Source of the DNA: CBDBZL01 sp031399025
GTDB lineage: Bacteria > Pseudomonadota > Alphaproteobacteria > Sphingomonadales > Sphingomonadaceae
NCBI GenBank assembly: GCA_031399025.1
Contig: JANNOJ010000022.1
Coordinates: 1 to 64,000 of the forward strand
DNA length: 64,000 bases
Direction of reading: 5' to 3'
Part shown: positions 52,479-62,360 of the stretch, in pieces
Numbering within the stretch: the first letter of the stretch is position 1
Layout of the letters: each line of letters opens with the position of its first letter
Position numbers and translations under genes: made by a program
The notes under the pieces: generated by a model
The model's input: the letters and a program-made list of their open reading frames with translations, nothing else
The model's database searches: none
Told to the model about the DNA's origin: nothing

Positions 52479-55400
52479 ATGAGGAACGCCAGCTGGTCTG
52501 TCCGGTCGTCGGCGGTCAGGCGTGCAAGCGCTGCACTGCTCGTCGGTGCGGCGGTGTCGGCAATCGCCATCGTGGTTCCAACGCCGGTGCATGCGCAGGA
52601 AGTGAGCGCGTCGCTGCGGGGCCGGATCACGCCGGCCGAACAGGTGCAGCAGATCACCGCCATCCAGGTCGAAACCGGCGTGCGCCGCACCGTCGCCACC
52701 ACGGCGGAAGGGGCCTACAATTTCGCTTCGCTGCGGCCGGGGAGCTACCGGCTGGAGATCACCACCACCGACGGCGTGCGTCAGACCGACACGTTCGAAT
52801 TGAGCGTGGCGCAGAACGCGGTGCTCGATTTCGACCTGGGCGAACTTGTGAGCCAGGCCGCGCCCGACGCTCCGGTGGTGGTGGAAGCACCCGGCGCGGT
52901 CGGCGCCCCCGCCCAGGCCGATGCTCCGGCCGAAAGTGGCGAAAACACGATCCTGGTGACCTCCGATCGCATCCGCACGCTGGAAGGCGGCGAGGTCGGC
53001 ATCACCATCACCCAGCGCCTGATCGAGCAGCTGCCGCAGAACAACCGCAACTTCCTCGCCTTTGCCGACCTCGCGCCCGGCGTGCAGTTCATCACCGACA
53101 ACAGCGGCAATTCGCGCCTGCAGGGCGGCGCGCAGGGCAGCAGCACCGTCAACGTGTTCATCGATGGCGTCGGCCAGAAGGACTATGTGCTCAAGAACGG
53201 CATCACCGGGCAGGATTCCACCTCGGGCAACCCCTTCCCGCAGCTGGCGATCGGCGAATACCGGGTGATCAGCTCGAACTACAAGGCCGAATTCGACCAG
53301 GTCAGCTCGGTGGCGATCACCGCCATCACCCGTTCTGGCACCAACCAGTTCGAAGGCCAAGGCTTCATCGACTTCACCAATCAGGACCTGCGCTCGGCGC
53401 GGCCGGTGGAGTTCAAGGGCGACAATCCCTCGGGCAAGATCGACACCAAGGATCTGCAGTTCGGCGGCGCCTTGGGCGGGCCGATCATCCAAGACATGCT
53501 GCACTTCTTTCTCACCTATGAAGGCAAGCGCCGGGTCGAACCGCGCGACGTCACGCCGGGGCTCGACCTTCCGGTCTCCTACTTCCCGACCCAGTACCAG
53601 GACCGGTTCGGCGCCTACAGCCAGGACTTCAACGAGGACCTGTATTTCGGCAAGCTGAGCTTCGTTCCCACCATCAAGGATCTGTTCGAAGTATCCTTGA
53701 AGTACCGTGACGAATCGGGCGATCAGTTCAATAGCGGCGTCAATGCTTATGAGACGCGCAGCATCACCGAGGTGAAGGAGTGGCGCGGCCTGGCTCGCTG
53801 GGAGCATACCGAAGACGCCTGGATCAACGATTTCAAGGTGGCCTACGAGGACGTTTCCTGGAACCCCAGGCCGCTGAACTTCGGGAACACTTCGGTATTC
53901 GAGGCGATCATCCCGACGGCCGACGGCACCGGCATTCGGCGCGACACCATCCTGCGCATCGGCGGCGGCAGCAACTTCCAGGACAAGGGCCAGGAAGGCT
54001 GGACGATCTCGGACGACTTCACCTACATCGGCCTCGATACCCACACGATCAAGCTCGGCATCAAGGCCAAGTGGGTGACGCTCGCTTCCGATGAGCGCAA
54101 CAACCTCAATCCGGTCTTCACCTACAACACCACCTATAATCCGAATGGCGGCACCTTCAACGACACCCTGCCCTACCGCCTGGTCTTCGGTGCCCCCGTG
54201 GGCGATGCGGACCCGTTGATTGAGTCCGACAACTTTCAGTTCGGGATCTACATCCAGGACGATTGGGACGTGTCCGAGCGGCTCACGCTCAATCTGGGCA
54301 TCCGCTGGGATTACGAGGAAACGCCCGCCTTCCTCGATTACGTCCACGCCGCGGACCAGGTCGCCGCGGTGTCGCCGGCCAATTACCCCAACCTCGTCAA
54401 CGCCGATTACGATATCAACGACTACATCTCGACGGGCTCCGAGCGCGAACCGTTCATGGGCGCCTTCCAGCCGCGGATCGGCTTCAGCTACCTGCTCGAC
54501 GAGGAGGGCCGCTTCACCCTGTTCGGCGGCTTTGGCCGGTCGTACGATCGCAACCAGTTCGATTTCCTCCAGCAGGAACAGGGCCAGGGGCTGTTCGCCG
54601 GGCGCACCTTCAACTTCCAGACCGGCGATCCCGACAACACCTGCACCGCCAGTCCCACCTGCATACCCTGGGATCCGGTCTACCTGACCGAGGACGGCCG
54701 CCAGCAGCTGATCGACAGCGTGGCCGTAGGCGCGGGGCGCGAGTTGCGGTTCATCAATAACGACATCAAGACGCCCTATTCGGATCAGTTCAGCCTGGGC
54801 GTGCGCACCACCATCAACCTCGTCAACCTCGAGGCAGGCTATTCGCACGTCAACAGCTACGATGGCTTCGTCTACCTGCTCGGCAACCGCCGGGACGATG
54901 GCAGCTTCTTCCCGGCGACCGGCAACGCCGATTCGCCGTTCGGCGACCCGCCATCGCCGTTCGGAGCGATCATCATCGGCGATAACGGCATCGAAACGCG
55001 GGCCGACACCGGCTATCTCAAGCTCACCAAGCGCTATACCCAGACCTCCCCCTGGAACCTCGATGCCACCTACACCTTCACTGAAGCCGAGGAGAACCGG
55101 CAGTTCGGCGAGGTGTTCTCGCTCGATTTTCCGTCGATCGAGGATTATCCGTTCGCCCGCTCGTCGGGGGTGCGCACGCACCGGCTGGTGATGGCCGGCA
55201 GTGTCGACCTGCCGTTCGATCTGACGCTCGCCGGCAAGTTCCAGATCTCCTCCCCGGCCTGGCAGAAGGCGGTCGTCTCGCAGGCGGGCGATCCGCTCTC
55301 GCGCGATGTCGTGGCGGTGGAGATCGAGGGCAACGGCGCATTGTGGGGCTATCGCCAGCTCGACCTCGCTTTGACCAAGTATCTGGGGCTGGCGTTCATC

Positions 55401-55562
55401 ACCGAGGCGACCCGCGTCTGGGTGCGCGCCGATGTGTTCAACGTGTTCAACGACCACAATTACAACAGCTTCAGCAACATAACGGGCGAGCGCAATGAGA
55501 ACGCCTTCGGGACCGATGGCCCACCGCGGACACTCAAGGTATCGGCCGGCTTCAACTTCTAG
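52479..55562 (+). CDS. TonB-dependent receptor with CarboxypepD_reg-like N-terminal domain
   Basis: A 1027-residue outer-membrane receptor (Oar/SusC-like). Signal peptide to about PVHAQ. A carboxypeptidase-regulatory-like beta-sandwich follows (EGAYNFASLRPGSYRLEIT), then an Ala/Pro linker and plug (NTILVTSDRIRTL; FLAFADLAPGVQF; VNVFIDGVGQKD), and a barrel ending VSAGFNF. GAGGGAGAGAGA precedes ATG 52479. Lying between bglX and a glycoamylase-type lipoprotein, it most likely imports a beta-glucan oligosaccharide. Confidence 0.92.
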   Translation: MRNASWSVRSSAVRRASAALLVGAAVSAIAIVVPTPVHAQEVSASLRGRITPAEQVQQITAIQVETGVRRTVATTAEGAYNFASLRPGSYRLEITTTDGVRQTDTFELSVAQNAVLDFDLGELVSQAAPDAPVVVEAPGAVGAPAQADAPAESGENTILVTSDRIRTLEGGEVGITITQRLIEQLPQNNRNFLAFADLAPGVQFITDNSGNSRLQGGAQGSSTVNVFIDGVGQKDYVLKNGITGQDSTSGNPFPQLAIGEYRVISSNYKAEFDQVSSVAITAITRSGTNQFEGQGFIDFTNQDLRSARPVEFKGDNPSGKIDTKDLQFGGALGGPIIQDMLHFFLTYEGKRRVEPRDVTPGLDLPVSYFPTQYQDRFGAYSQDFNEDLYFGKLSFVPTIKDLFEVSLKYRDESGDQFNSGVNAYETRSITEVKEWRGLARWEHTEDAWINDFKVAYEDVSWNPRPLNFGNTSVFEAIIPTADGTGIRRDTILRIGGGSNFQDKGQEGWTISDDFTYIGLDTHTIKLGIKAKWVTLASDERNNLNPVFTYNTTYNPNGGTFNDTLPYRLVFGAPVGDADPLIESDNFQFGIYIQDDWDVSERLTLNLGIRWDYEETPAFLDYVHAADQVAAVSPANYPNLVNADYDINDYISTGSEREPFMGAFQPRIGFSYLLDEEGRFTLFGGFGRSYDRNQFDFLQQEQGQGLFAGRTFNFQTGDPDNTCTASPTCIPWDPVYLTEDGRQQLIDSVAVGAGRELRFINNDIKTPYSDQFSLGVRTTINLVNLEAGYSHVNSYDGFVYLLGNRRDDGSFFPATGNADSPFGDPPSPFGAIIIGDNGIETRADTGYLKLTKRYTQTSPWNLDATYTFTEAEENRQFGEVFSLDFPSIEDYPFARSSGVRTHRLVMAGSVDLPFDLTLAGKFQISSPAWQKAVVSQAGDPLSRDVVAVEIEGNGALWGYRQLDLALTKYLGLAFITEATRVWVRADVFNVFNDHNYNSFSNITGERNENAFGTDGPPRTLKVSAGFNF

Positions 55563-55575
55563 GGCGCCGGGAGGG

Positions 55576-57084
55576 ATGCAGCCACTCGCGCGATCCGTTG
55601 TGGCTGGCTTGAGCGGGGCCGCGCTGGCGGGCTGCGCCTCGCTGGCCGGTCCCGCGCCCTCGGCGGCGATTGTTCCCACCTTGCCGGCAATGGACCAGGC
55701 CGCCTTCGAAGAGGACCTCACCCGCCGCACCTTCGCCTACTTCTGGGAGACCACCGAGACCCGGCGCTGCCTGGCGCCCGACCGCTGGCCGAGCAATCCG
55801 TTCTCCTCGATCGCGGCCACCGGCTTTGCCCTCACCGCCTTCGGCATCGGTGCGGAACGCGGCTATGTCGGGCGCGAGGAGGCGGCCGGGCGCGTGCGCG
55901 ATTGCCTGGAGTTCTACTGGAACGCGCCGCAGGGACCGGGCGCGCGGGGCGTTTCCGGGCACAAGGGCTTCTTCTACCACTTCCTCAACACCGCCGACGG
56001 CACCCGCCGCGGCAATACCGAGCTGTCCACCGTCGATACCTCGCTGTTGCTCGCCGGCGTGCTGTTCACCCAGAGCTATTTCGATCGCGACACGCCCGTC
56101 GAGGCCGAGATCCGCGACCTTGCCGAGCGCATCTATACCCGGGTGGACTGGACCTTCGCCCAGCGCGAGAACAGCGCCCAACCTTCGGCCAATGGCACCA
56201 GCGGCAAGGCCATCACCATGGGCTGGTATCCCGAGCAGGGCGTGGCCGGCGAATACACCACGCACGACTGGGTAGGTTACAACGAGGCGATGCTGGTTTA
56301 CGTTCTGGCCGCCGGCTCGCCGACGCATCCAGTGGGCCGCGAGGCGTGGGACGCGGGCTGGGCGGCCGACCTGGAGCAGGGCTGGGGCCGCTATTACGGC
56401 TACGAGCACCTTCAGTTCGAGCCGCTGTTCGGGCATCAGTACAGCCACATCTGGATCGACTTTCGCGGCATTCAGGACGATTTCATGCGGTCCAAGGGGA
56501 TCGACTATTTCGAGAACAGCCGCCGCGCCACACTGAGCCAGCGCGCCTACGGGGCCGACAATCCCGCTGGCTGGGTGGGCTATTCGGGCGACATCTGGGG
56601 CTGGACCGCGTCGGATGGCCCCGGAGGAACCGCAAACGGTCGCCTCGTCAACGGCGTGGCGCGCAGCTTCCTGGGCTATGCCGCGCGCGGGGTGAGCGCC
56701 ATCCGGGTGGTCGATGACGGGACCATCGTCCCCACCGCAGCCGGCGGCTCGATCCCGTTCGCTCCCGAGATCACGATCCCGGCGCTCGCCAACATGCGCG
56801 CCGCCTATGGCGAGCGCCTGTATAGCCGATACGGCTTCAAGGACGCGTTCAACCCCAGCTACACCTTCGTGGAGGCGGGGAGCGCCTCGGGAACGATCGA
56901 CCCCCGCACCGGCTGGGTCGCGAACGACCATCTGGGGATCGACCAGGGTCCGATCCTGGCGATGATGGAGAACCACCGCAGCGGCCTGGTCTGGCGGGTC
57001 ATGCGCACCAACCCGCATATCCGCCGCGGTCTGGAGCGGCTGGGCTTCACCGGCGGCTGGCTGGAGCGAGGCGCGAGCGAATAG
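55576..57084 (+). CDS. Glycoamylase-domain lipoprotein (GH144-like)
   Basis: A 502-residue lipoprotein. The signal peptide ends in ALAGC. The body matches the Glycoamylase domain family (PF10091, often GH144 endo-beta-1,2-glucanase): RTFAYFWETTETRRCLAPD, SIAATGFALTAFGIGAERG, HFLNTADGTRR, WVGYNEAMLVYVLAAGSP, HQYSHIWIDFRGIQDD and NDHLGIDQGPILAMMEN. ATG 55576 lies 13 bases after the receptor stop with GGGAGGG just before it. It would cut extracellular or periplasmic glucan for bglX to finish. The exact linkage specificity is inferred from the family. Confidence 0.87.
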   Translation: MQPLARSVVAGLSGAALAGCASLAGPAPSAAIVPTLPAMDQAAFEEDLTRRTFAYFWETTETRRCLAPDRWPSNPFSSIAATGFALTAFGIGAERGYVGREEAAGRVRDCLEFYWNAPQGPGARGVSGHKGFFYHFLNTADGTRRGNTELSTVDTSLLLAGVLFTQSYFDRDTPVEAEIRDLAERIYTRVDWTFAQRENSAQPSANGTSGKAITMGWYPEQGVAGEYTTHDWVGYNEAMLVYVLAAGSPTHPVGREAWDAGWAADLEQGWGRYYGYEHLQFEPLFGHQYSHIWIDFRGIQDDFMRSKGIDYFENSRRATLSQRAYGADNPAGWVGYSGDIWGWTASDGPGGTANGRLVNGVARSFLGYAARGVSAIRVVDDGTIVPTAAGGSIPFAPEITIPALANMRAAYGERLYSRYGFKDAFNPSYTFVEAGSASGTIDPRTGWVANDHLGIDQGPILAMMENHRSGLVWRVMRTNPHIRRGLERLGFTGGWLERGASE

Positions 57085-57309
57085 CCGGCCGACCGGTCGG
57101 CTGGGGATGGATCGGCCGAAGGGTGGAGAGCACCCGGATAATGGTCGCAAGCCGGCACCTTCCCCCAGTGCCGGATGCTGATCGGGCTCAGGGGCGCCGC
57201 CCGGGCTGAGGCGGCCGGGGTGGGACAACGGCCTGAACCGCGGTCGAACGAACCTCTAGCGTGGCCGCGAAGCCGTGCCTAAGCTAGACGTGCTGACAGG
57301 GGGCAAGAC

Positions 57310-59112
57310 TTGGAGCATTCGGCTAGCGGCTTTCTGTTGCGCGACGGCGTGATTCTGCTCGGCTTCGCGCTGGCCTTCGTCATGCTGTTCCGCCGGCTGG
57401 GGCTTGGCGCTACCTTGGGCTACCTCATCGCCGGCGCGGTGGTGGGTCCGTTCGTGCTGAACCTGGCGGGCGATGCCGAGGCGATGCTCGGCGTGGCCGA
57501 ACTGGGCATCGTCCTGCTGCTGTTCATCGTCGGCCTGGAGCTCAACCCGGCGCGGCTGTGGCAGCTGCGCGGCGAGATCTTCGGCCTGGGCCTGATCCAG
57601 GTGGTGGCCTGCGGGCTGGCGCTGTTCGCCACCGTGCTGGCGCTGGCCGGTTATCCGTGGACGGCGGCGCTGGCGATCGGCCTGCCGCTGGGCCTCTCCT
57701 CCACCGCGCAGGTGCTGCCGATGCTGCAATCGGCCGGCCGGCTGCGCACCCCGTTCGGCGAGCGGGCGTTCGCCATCCTCCTGTTCCAGGACCTGTCGAT
57801 CATCCCGCTCATCACCATCGTCGCCGCGCTGGGCACCGGCCAGACCGAAGAGCCCACGATGCCCGGATGGCAGCTGGCGCTGGTGACGATCGTGGTGATC
57901 GGGGCGATGATCGCCGCGGGGCGCTTCCTCATCCGCCCGCTGTTCCGGCTGATCGGCACGCTGGGCGAGCGCGAGATGTTCGTGGTGGCCGCGCTGTTCA
58001 CGGTGACGGGCGCGGCCTTCCTGATGGAGCTGCTGGGGCTTTCGACGGCGCTGGGCGCCTTCATCGCCGGGGTGATGCTGGCCGACACGCCCTATCGCCA
58101 CGAGATCGAGAGCGACATCGAGCCGTTCCGCTCGATCCTGCTGGGCCTGTTCTTCCTCTCGGTGGGCATGCTGCTCGACCTGGGCGCCATCGCCGAGCGG
58201 CCCGCCTTCGTGGTGGGGATGGCGGCGGCGCTGATCGCGATCAAGGCGATCATCATCACCGGCATCGGCCTGGCGTTCAAGATGGCGTGGCGGCGCGCGC
58301 TGGCGCTCGGCCTGCTCTTGAGCCAGGGCGGCGAATTCGGCTTCGTGATCTATTCGCAGGCGCGGCTCGTCGGGGTGATCGACGCGGAGACCGCGAGCCT
58401 GTTCGGGGCGATCATCACCTTGTCGATGGCCACCACGCCGTTCCTGATGATGGCTACCGCAAGCATCCGCCGCGAGCCCGACGCAGCGCAGGAGGAACGC
58501 GAGGGGCCCAACGCCGATGGCCATCGCGGCGACGGGGCCAGCGCGCTGGTGGTGGGCTACGGCCGGTTCGGCCAGACCGTGGCGCAGACGCTGATGTCGG
58601 CCGGGGTGGCGGTGACGACGATCGACAAGGACGTCGAGCTGATCGACACCGCCGGCGAGTTCGGAATGAAGGTGTTCTTCGGCGAGGGCACCCGGATCGA
58701 CCTCCTGCGCCAGGCGGGGGCGGGGGAGGCACAGCTCATCTGCTTCTGCCTCGATGCCGACCAGATCGAGCGCGAATTCCTCGACGCGGTGCACGAGACC
58801 TTCCCACAGGCGAGCATCTTCGTGCGCGTGTACGACCGGCGCAGCGTCATCAAACTGGCCGGCAGCCCGGTGCAGGGCATGGTGCGCGAGATGTTCGGCA
58901 GCGCGCTGACGATGGCGCGGCTGGGATTGCAGAACCTGGGGGTGAGCGAGGGCGAGATCGAGGAGGCGGAACAGAGCTATCGCACGGTCGATCGCGAGCG
59001 GCTGCGGCTGCAGAAGCAGGCGGGCAATATCTACGCGGCGCGCGACGCGATCATCACCGAGCCGCGCTCGCGCGCTCAGCGGGGGGCCGACAGCGGCGCG
59101 GAGGGGGTCTAG
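57310..59112 (+). CDS. Kef-type cation:proton antiporter with TrkA-N domain
   Basis: A 600-residue CPA2 antiporter. About twelve transmembrane helices occupy residues 10-385, with LGYLIAGAVVGPFVLNL, LLLLFIVGLELNPARLW and LSQGGEFGFVIYSQARL conserved. A TrkA-N/RCK domain follows: ALVVGYGRFGQTVAQTLM and TTIDKDVELIDTAGEFGMK. It is most like KefB/KefC glutathione-gated potassium efflux systems. The start is taken as TTG 57310, after GGGGGCAAGAC. No KefF/KefG partner is adjacent. Confidence 0.92.
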   Translation: MEHSASGFLLRDGVILLGFALAFVMLFRRLGLGATLGYLIAGAVVGPFVLNLAGDAEAMLGVAELGIVLLLFIVGLELNPARLWQLRGEIFGLGLIQVVACGLALFATVLALAGYPWTAALAIGLPLGLSSTAQVLPMLQSAGRLRTPFGERAFAILLFQDLSIIPLITIVAALGTGQTEEPTMPGWQLALVTIVVIGAMIAAGRFLIRPLFRLIGTLGEREMFVVAALFTVTGAAFLMELLGLSTALGAFIAGVMLADTPYRHEIESDIEPFRSILLGLFFLSVGMLLDLGAIAERPAFVVGMAAALIAIKAIIITGIGLAFKMAWRRALALGLLLSQGGEFGFVIYSQARLVGVIDAETASLFGAIITLSMATTPFLMMATASIRREPDAAQEEREGPNADGHRGDGASALVVGYGRFGQTVAQTLMSAGVAVTTIDKDVELIDTAGEFGMKVFFGEGTRIDLLRQAGAGEAQLICFCLDADQIEREFLDAVHETFPQASIFVRVYDRRSVIKLAGSPVQGMVREMFGSALTMARLGLQNLGVSEGEIEEAEQSYRTVDRERLRLQKQAGNIYAARDAIITEPRSRAQRGADSGAEGV

Positions 59113-59470
59113 AATCCGTCCAGATTAGATCGCAGCATGGCCTGAGTTCCCGAGGTCTTGGCGCATTCGTGTGGCGGGCGGGTGGCGGAAAGGCGTCGAG
59201 GAGGGGTCCGATCCGCCGCCGGCTGGCATCGGCGGTGAGCGCGAGGAACTGCGCGACCCGGGCGGCGGCGCTCCGGCCATCGGGCGCACTGACGCAGAAC
59301 AACCTTGTCTTAACATTCGAAACCGGTCAAGCCTATGATGAGAATTACCTTGCGTCGGGCGCGACACGAGTTCAATGTCGCCGGGGAAGGGACGCTCGCA
59401 AAGAGTGATGTGAGACCGATGGCAAATCGGCGCGCCCAAATCTTCAGTTGAGGGGGTTCAAGGTTTGGTT
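59113..59470. other. Intergenic region before low-G+C TonB receptor
   Basis: No supported gene. The first 170 bases are G+C-rich and may hold a gene remnant on the minus strand (a short Ala/Arg-rich frame, 59140-59302) that I cannot assign. The last 170 bases are A+T-richer, contain ACCGGT at 59322-59327, and probably carry the receptor promoter. AAGG at 59460-59463 is seven bases before ATG 59471. Confidence 0.5.
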
Positions 59471-62347
59471 ATGTCCAGGAGCTTGAAACTAGGCTTCGCC
59501 TGCGGCGCATCGATGGTTCCGCTGATCTTCCTTTGTGCTCCCGCGATCGCGCAATCGGTGCAGCAGCCGACATCGACCCAAGTCGAAGAAGACAGCCCGG
59601 CCGATGAGCAAATCATCGTCACGGGCATCCGTGCCTCGCTGGAACGAGCACAGGACGTTAAACGTCGGTCAACGACGGTGGTCGAGGCAATCACCGCCGA
59701 GGATCTCGGCCGTTTTACCGATCCAAGTCTGGCAACCGCGCTCCAGCGCGTACCGGGGGTTCAGGTCGACCGAAACGCGCGCAGCCGATCGGGCGGGCAA
59801 TCGGGAGTTACGATCCGCGGCCTGGGTTCCGGATTTGTCATCACCACACTCAACGGCCGCAATGCGCTCGGCCAAGGTGCTGCGCGCAGCATTGACTTTG
59901 ATTCGCTGCCGCCGGAGGTCATTGCCGGAGTTGTGGTCTACAAGACGCCGAGCGCCGGCCTGGTCGAGTCCGGCCTCGCCGGTGAGGTCGACATCCAGAC
60001 GCTGAAGCCGCTCGACTTTCGCTCACCGCGCGGCGGCGCAACGTTCGGCTCGATTGCGGTCCAAGGCAATTATGCCGAAAACCGGGAGAAGCTGTCACCA
60101 CGCATCAGCGGAGTGATCGGCGGCAAGCTGTTTGACGACACGCTCGGATTTTATGTCGCTGGTGTTTACTCAGACGAATATTTCCGCGAGAAACAGCTTT
60201 ATAACTTCGGCTCGCCAATCGACGTGAGCCTTCAGCAGGCCGACGGTTCGGTGACGAGCTATTCGGGCATATGGGCAGTAGTCGAGACCGATTCGCTGCA
60301 AGCCGACATCAACTATAGACGACGTGCCGTCTCTTCCGGGCTCCAGTGGCGCCCCGAAAGCAACCTCGAGATCAATATCGAGGGAATGTTCAGCAAATAT
60401 ACGACTGACTTGCGCGAATCGACCTATCAAAATTACACCGGCTATTCGCTAAATGGCGTGACCTTCTCGGCCGACGGAGCTGAAATCCGCGAGGGGGCGC
60501 TGGTCCGATACGACACCAGCAAGGCGGTCTGCACGAGCGGCACTTGTCCGACCGACGGCAGCAGTGCCTTTCCGTATGGCGGCGGCAATGGTGGGATCGT
60601 CGGCGGCAAGGACATAAACAGAAACCTGAACTGGTTGGTCGGCGCAAACGTAAGATATGAGGTCGGTGACACTATCAACATCTCTGCCGACTATGCTCAT
60701 TCTTACAATAATTACCGGCAGGATCTTGCCAACGGGTACTGGATTTCGAGTGGCGCTGCCGTTGATGCGATCAACGGGTCGTATGATTTCTCCGGTACTA
60801 CGCCTAACTACTCGTATTACGGCAGCAACACGCCTAGCAACCTCTCTCTGTACAGCACCGCCGCCTCGGGGGCCAACGGGCTAGGCTATTATTACGAGCA
60901 GGCCGAAAACATCGCCAAGCGTGACCAGTTTCGCTTCGATATAGGCTGGGAGGCGTCATCGTGGCTTACCCTGCATGCCGGTGTGCGGCGCGAGGAGACC
61001 AGTATCCAGCGCGTCTTCGCGCGCGGCAGCAATGTTTTCGACTACTTCTCCGATCCGAATGATCCCAACAGCGGCTATTACAGCACCGACGGCTTTCTCA
61101 CGGGCGACACCATCGATCTGCTGGGCGTCGGCAGCATAGCGCAAGCTACCTATGACAATTTCGCGGACACCAACGGATCGGTGACATCGCTATCCAACTT
61201 CGGTCGGGGCTCGTTCAGGAACTTTCCGGAGACCTCCGCGGGCGATCCCGAAGACGAACTCGATTTCGATCCTGGCGGCAGCTATCGGATTTTCGAGAAA
61301 ACCAATGCCGTATATGTCCAAGCGGACGGCGAAGGTGATGCCTTCGGCCTGCCGGTGTCGGGCAATGTCGGCGTGCGCGCGATCCGGGTGACCGAGGACA
61401 CGGTGGGTTTCCAGGACGTCAGCGAACGCCTTTCATTGTCGAACGAACTGGTCTCGTCGCGATCGGAGCGGGTAACCGGCAATAACGAATACACCAAGGT
61501 GCTGCCCTCGGCGAACGTGCTCGTGCAGCCGAGCGAGGCGGTAAATGTGCGACTCTCCTATGCCAAGACGATGACGCTGCCCGGCTATGGCTCGCTTCGC
61601 CCGAACGGTTCGGTCACCATCAAGCTGCCCAATGGCAATATTCAGGAGGAAAACGATTTCAACGGCGGCAACACCAATCTAAACCCGACGATCGCGGATA
61701 ACTTTGACCTGACGGTTGAATATTACACCTCTTACGGCGGCGCGGTAATCGTCAGCGCCTTCCACAAGGACGTGAGAGACTTCATTACCAGCTTCTTCCA
61801 AAGCCAAGTGCCTATTTCCGGTCAAGTGGGATTGTATAATTCATCTACCGACGTGAACGCCGGCGAGGGCTATACGCAGGGCTTCGAGATCGGGACGAAC
61901 CAGCCCTTCACCTTCCTACCAGCGCCTTGGGACGGGTTCGGCGTCTCGGCTAACTACACCTATGTAGATAGCGAACAAACGCTCGCGAGCACGTCGGGCG
62001 ATATCGTCTCGGCTCTGCCGGGTACGTCCCGCGACAATGTGAATGGCACAATTTATTATGAGAGAAACGGCTTCGGCGCGCGGCTGGCCTATAGTTATCG
62101 GTCCGACTATGTCACAGGCGTTGGCAACGTCTTGTATAATGACGTGGTCGTAAACCGAACCTATGTGCGGGGCTTCGACATGCTCGACGCGAGCCTGAGT
62201 AAGGAGTTCGGCCAGTTCGAAGTGATCGCTACCGTCAGCAACCTGACGGCTGCCAAGCAGATCAGCTATTGGGGCGATGCCAAGGTATTGCAGGCGATCA
62301 GCCCCTTCCCCACCAGCTACGCCCTTAGCCTGCGCATGGCATTCTAG
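59471..62347 (+). CDS. TonB-dependent receptor, lower G+C than neighbours
   Basis: A 958-residue receptor: signal peptide to AIAQS, TonB box EQIIVTGIRASLERAQ, plug (RRSTTVVEAITAEDLGRF; LATALQRVPGVQVDR; VTIRGLGSGFVITTLNGR) and a barrel ending LSLRMAF. It matches the carbohydrate-type receptors common in sphingomonads and caulobacters. Base composition is lower: the 60 bases from 60421 contain 32 G+C, against 45 of 60 from 25681. This suggests recent acquisition. A DUF2961 remnant and dgoAK follow, so a galactose- or galactonate-containing glycan is a plausible substrate. ATG 59471 follows CAAGG. Confidence 0.9.
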   Translation: MSRSLKLGFACGASMVPLIFLCAPAIAQSVQQPTSTQVEEDSPADEQIIVTGIRASLERAQDVKRRSTTVVEAITAEDLGRFTDPSLATALQRVPGVQVDRNARSRSGGQSGVTIRGLGSGFVITTLNGRNALGQGAARSIDFDSLPPEVIAGVVVYKTPSAGLVESGLAGEVDIQTLKPLDFRSPRGGATFGSIAVQGNYAENREKLSPRISGVIGGKLFDDTLGFYVAGVYSDEYFREKQLYNFGSPIDVSLQQADGSVTSYSGIWAVVETDSLQADINYRRRAVSSGLQWRPESNLEINIEGMFSKYTTDLRESTYQNYTGYSLNGVTFSADGAEIREGALVRYDTSKAVCTSGTCPTDGSSAFPYGGGNGGIVGGKDINRNLNWLVGANVRYEVGDTINISADYAHSYNNYRQDLANGYWISSGAAVDAINGSYDFSGTTPNYSYYGSNTPSNLSLYSTAASGANGLGYYYEQAENIAKRDQFRFDIGWEASSWLTLHAGVRREETSIQRVFARGSNVFDYFSDPNDPNSGYYSTDGFLTGDTIDLLGVGSIAQATYDNFADTNGSVTSLSNFGRGSFRNFPETSAGDPEDELDFDPGGSYRIFEKTNAVYVQADGEGDAFGLPVSGNVGVRAIRVTEDTVGFQDVSERLSLSNELVSSRSERVTGNNEYTKVLPSANVLVQPSEAVNVRLSYAKTMTLPGYGSLRPNGSVTIKLPNGNIQEENDFNGGNTNLNPTIADNFDLTVEYYTSYGGAVIVSAFHKDVRDFITSFFQSQVPISGQVGLYNSSTDVNAGEGYTQGFEIGTNQPFTFLPAPWDGFGVSANYTYVDSEQTLASTSGDIVSALPGTSRDNVNGTIYYERNGFGARLAYSYRSDYVTGVGNVLYNDVVVNRTYVRGFDMLDASLSKEFGQFEVIATVSNLTAAKQISYWGDAKVLQAISPFPTSYALSLRMAF

Positions 62348-62348
62348 G

Positions 62349-62360
62349 GTGTGAACACAC
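62349..62360. repeat. Short inverted repeat after TonB receptor
   Basis: GTGTG-AA-CACAC directly after the receptor stop. Five-base arms; it could be a weak hairpin. No T-run follows, so terminator function is doubtful. Confidence 0.3.

Noticed and set aside
52392..55730. Very long minus-strand open frame opposite the TonB receptor
   Set aside because: Composition is that of a mirror frame, and the plus strand encodes a receptor with signal peptide, plug and barrel.
59140..59302. Short minus-strand frame between antiporter and TonB receptor
   Set aside because: It runs into the antiporter gene, has no ribosome site and matches no family I can recognise; at most a remnant.
59305..59339. TTGTCT and TATGAT as a promoter for the third TonB receptor
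   Set aside because: The spacing is 23 bases, too long for a sigma-70 promoter.
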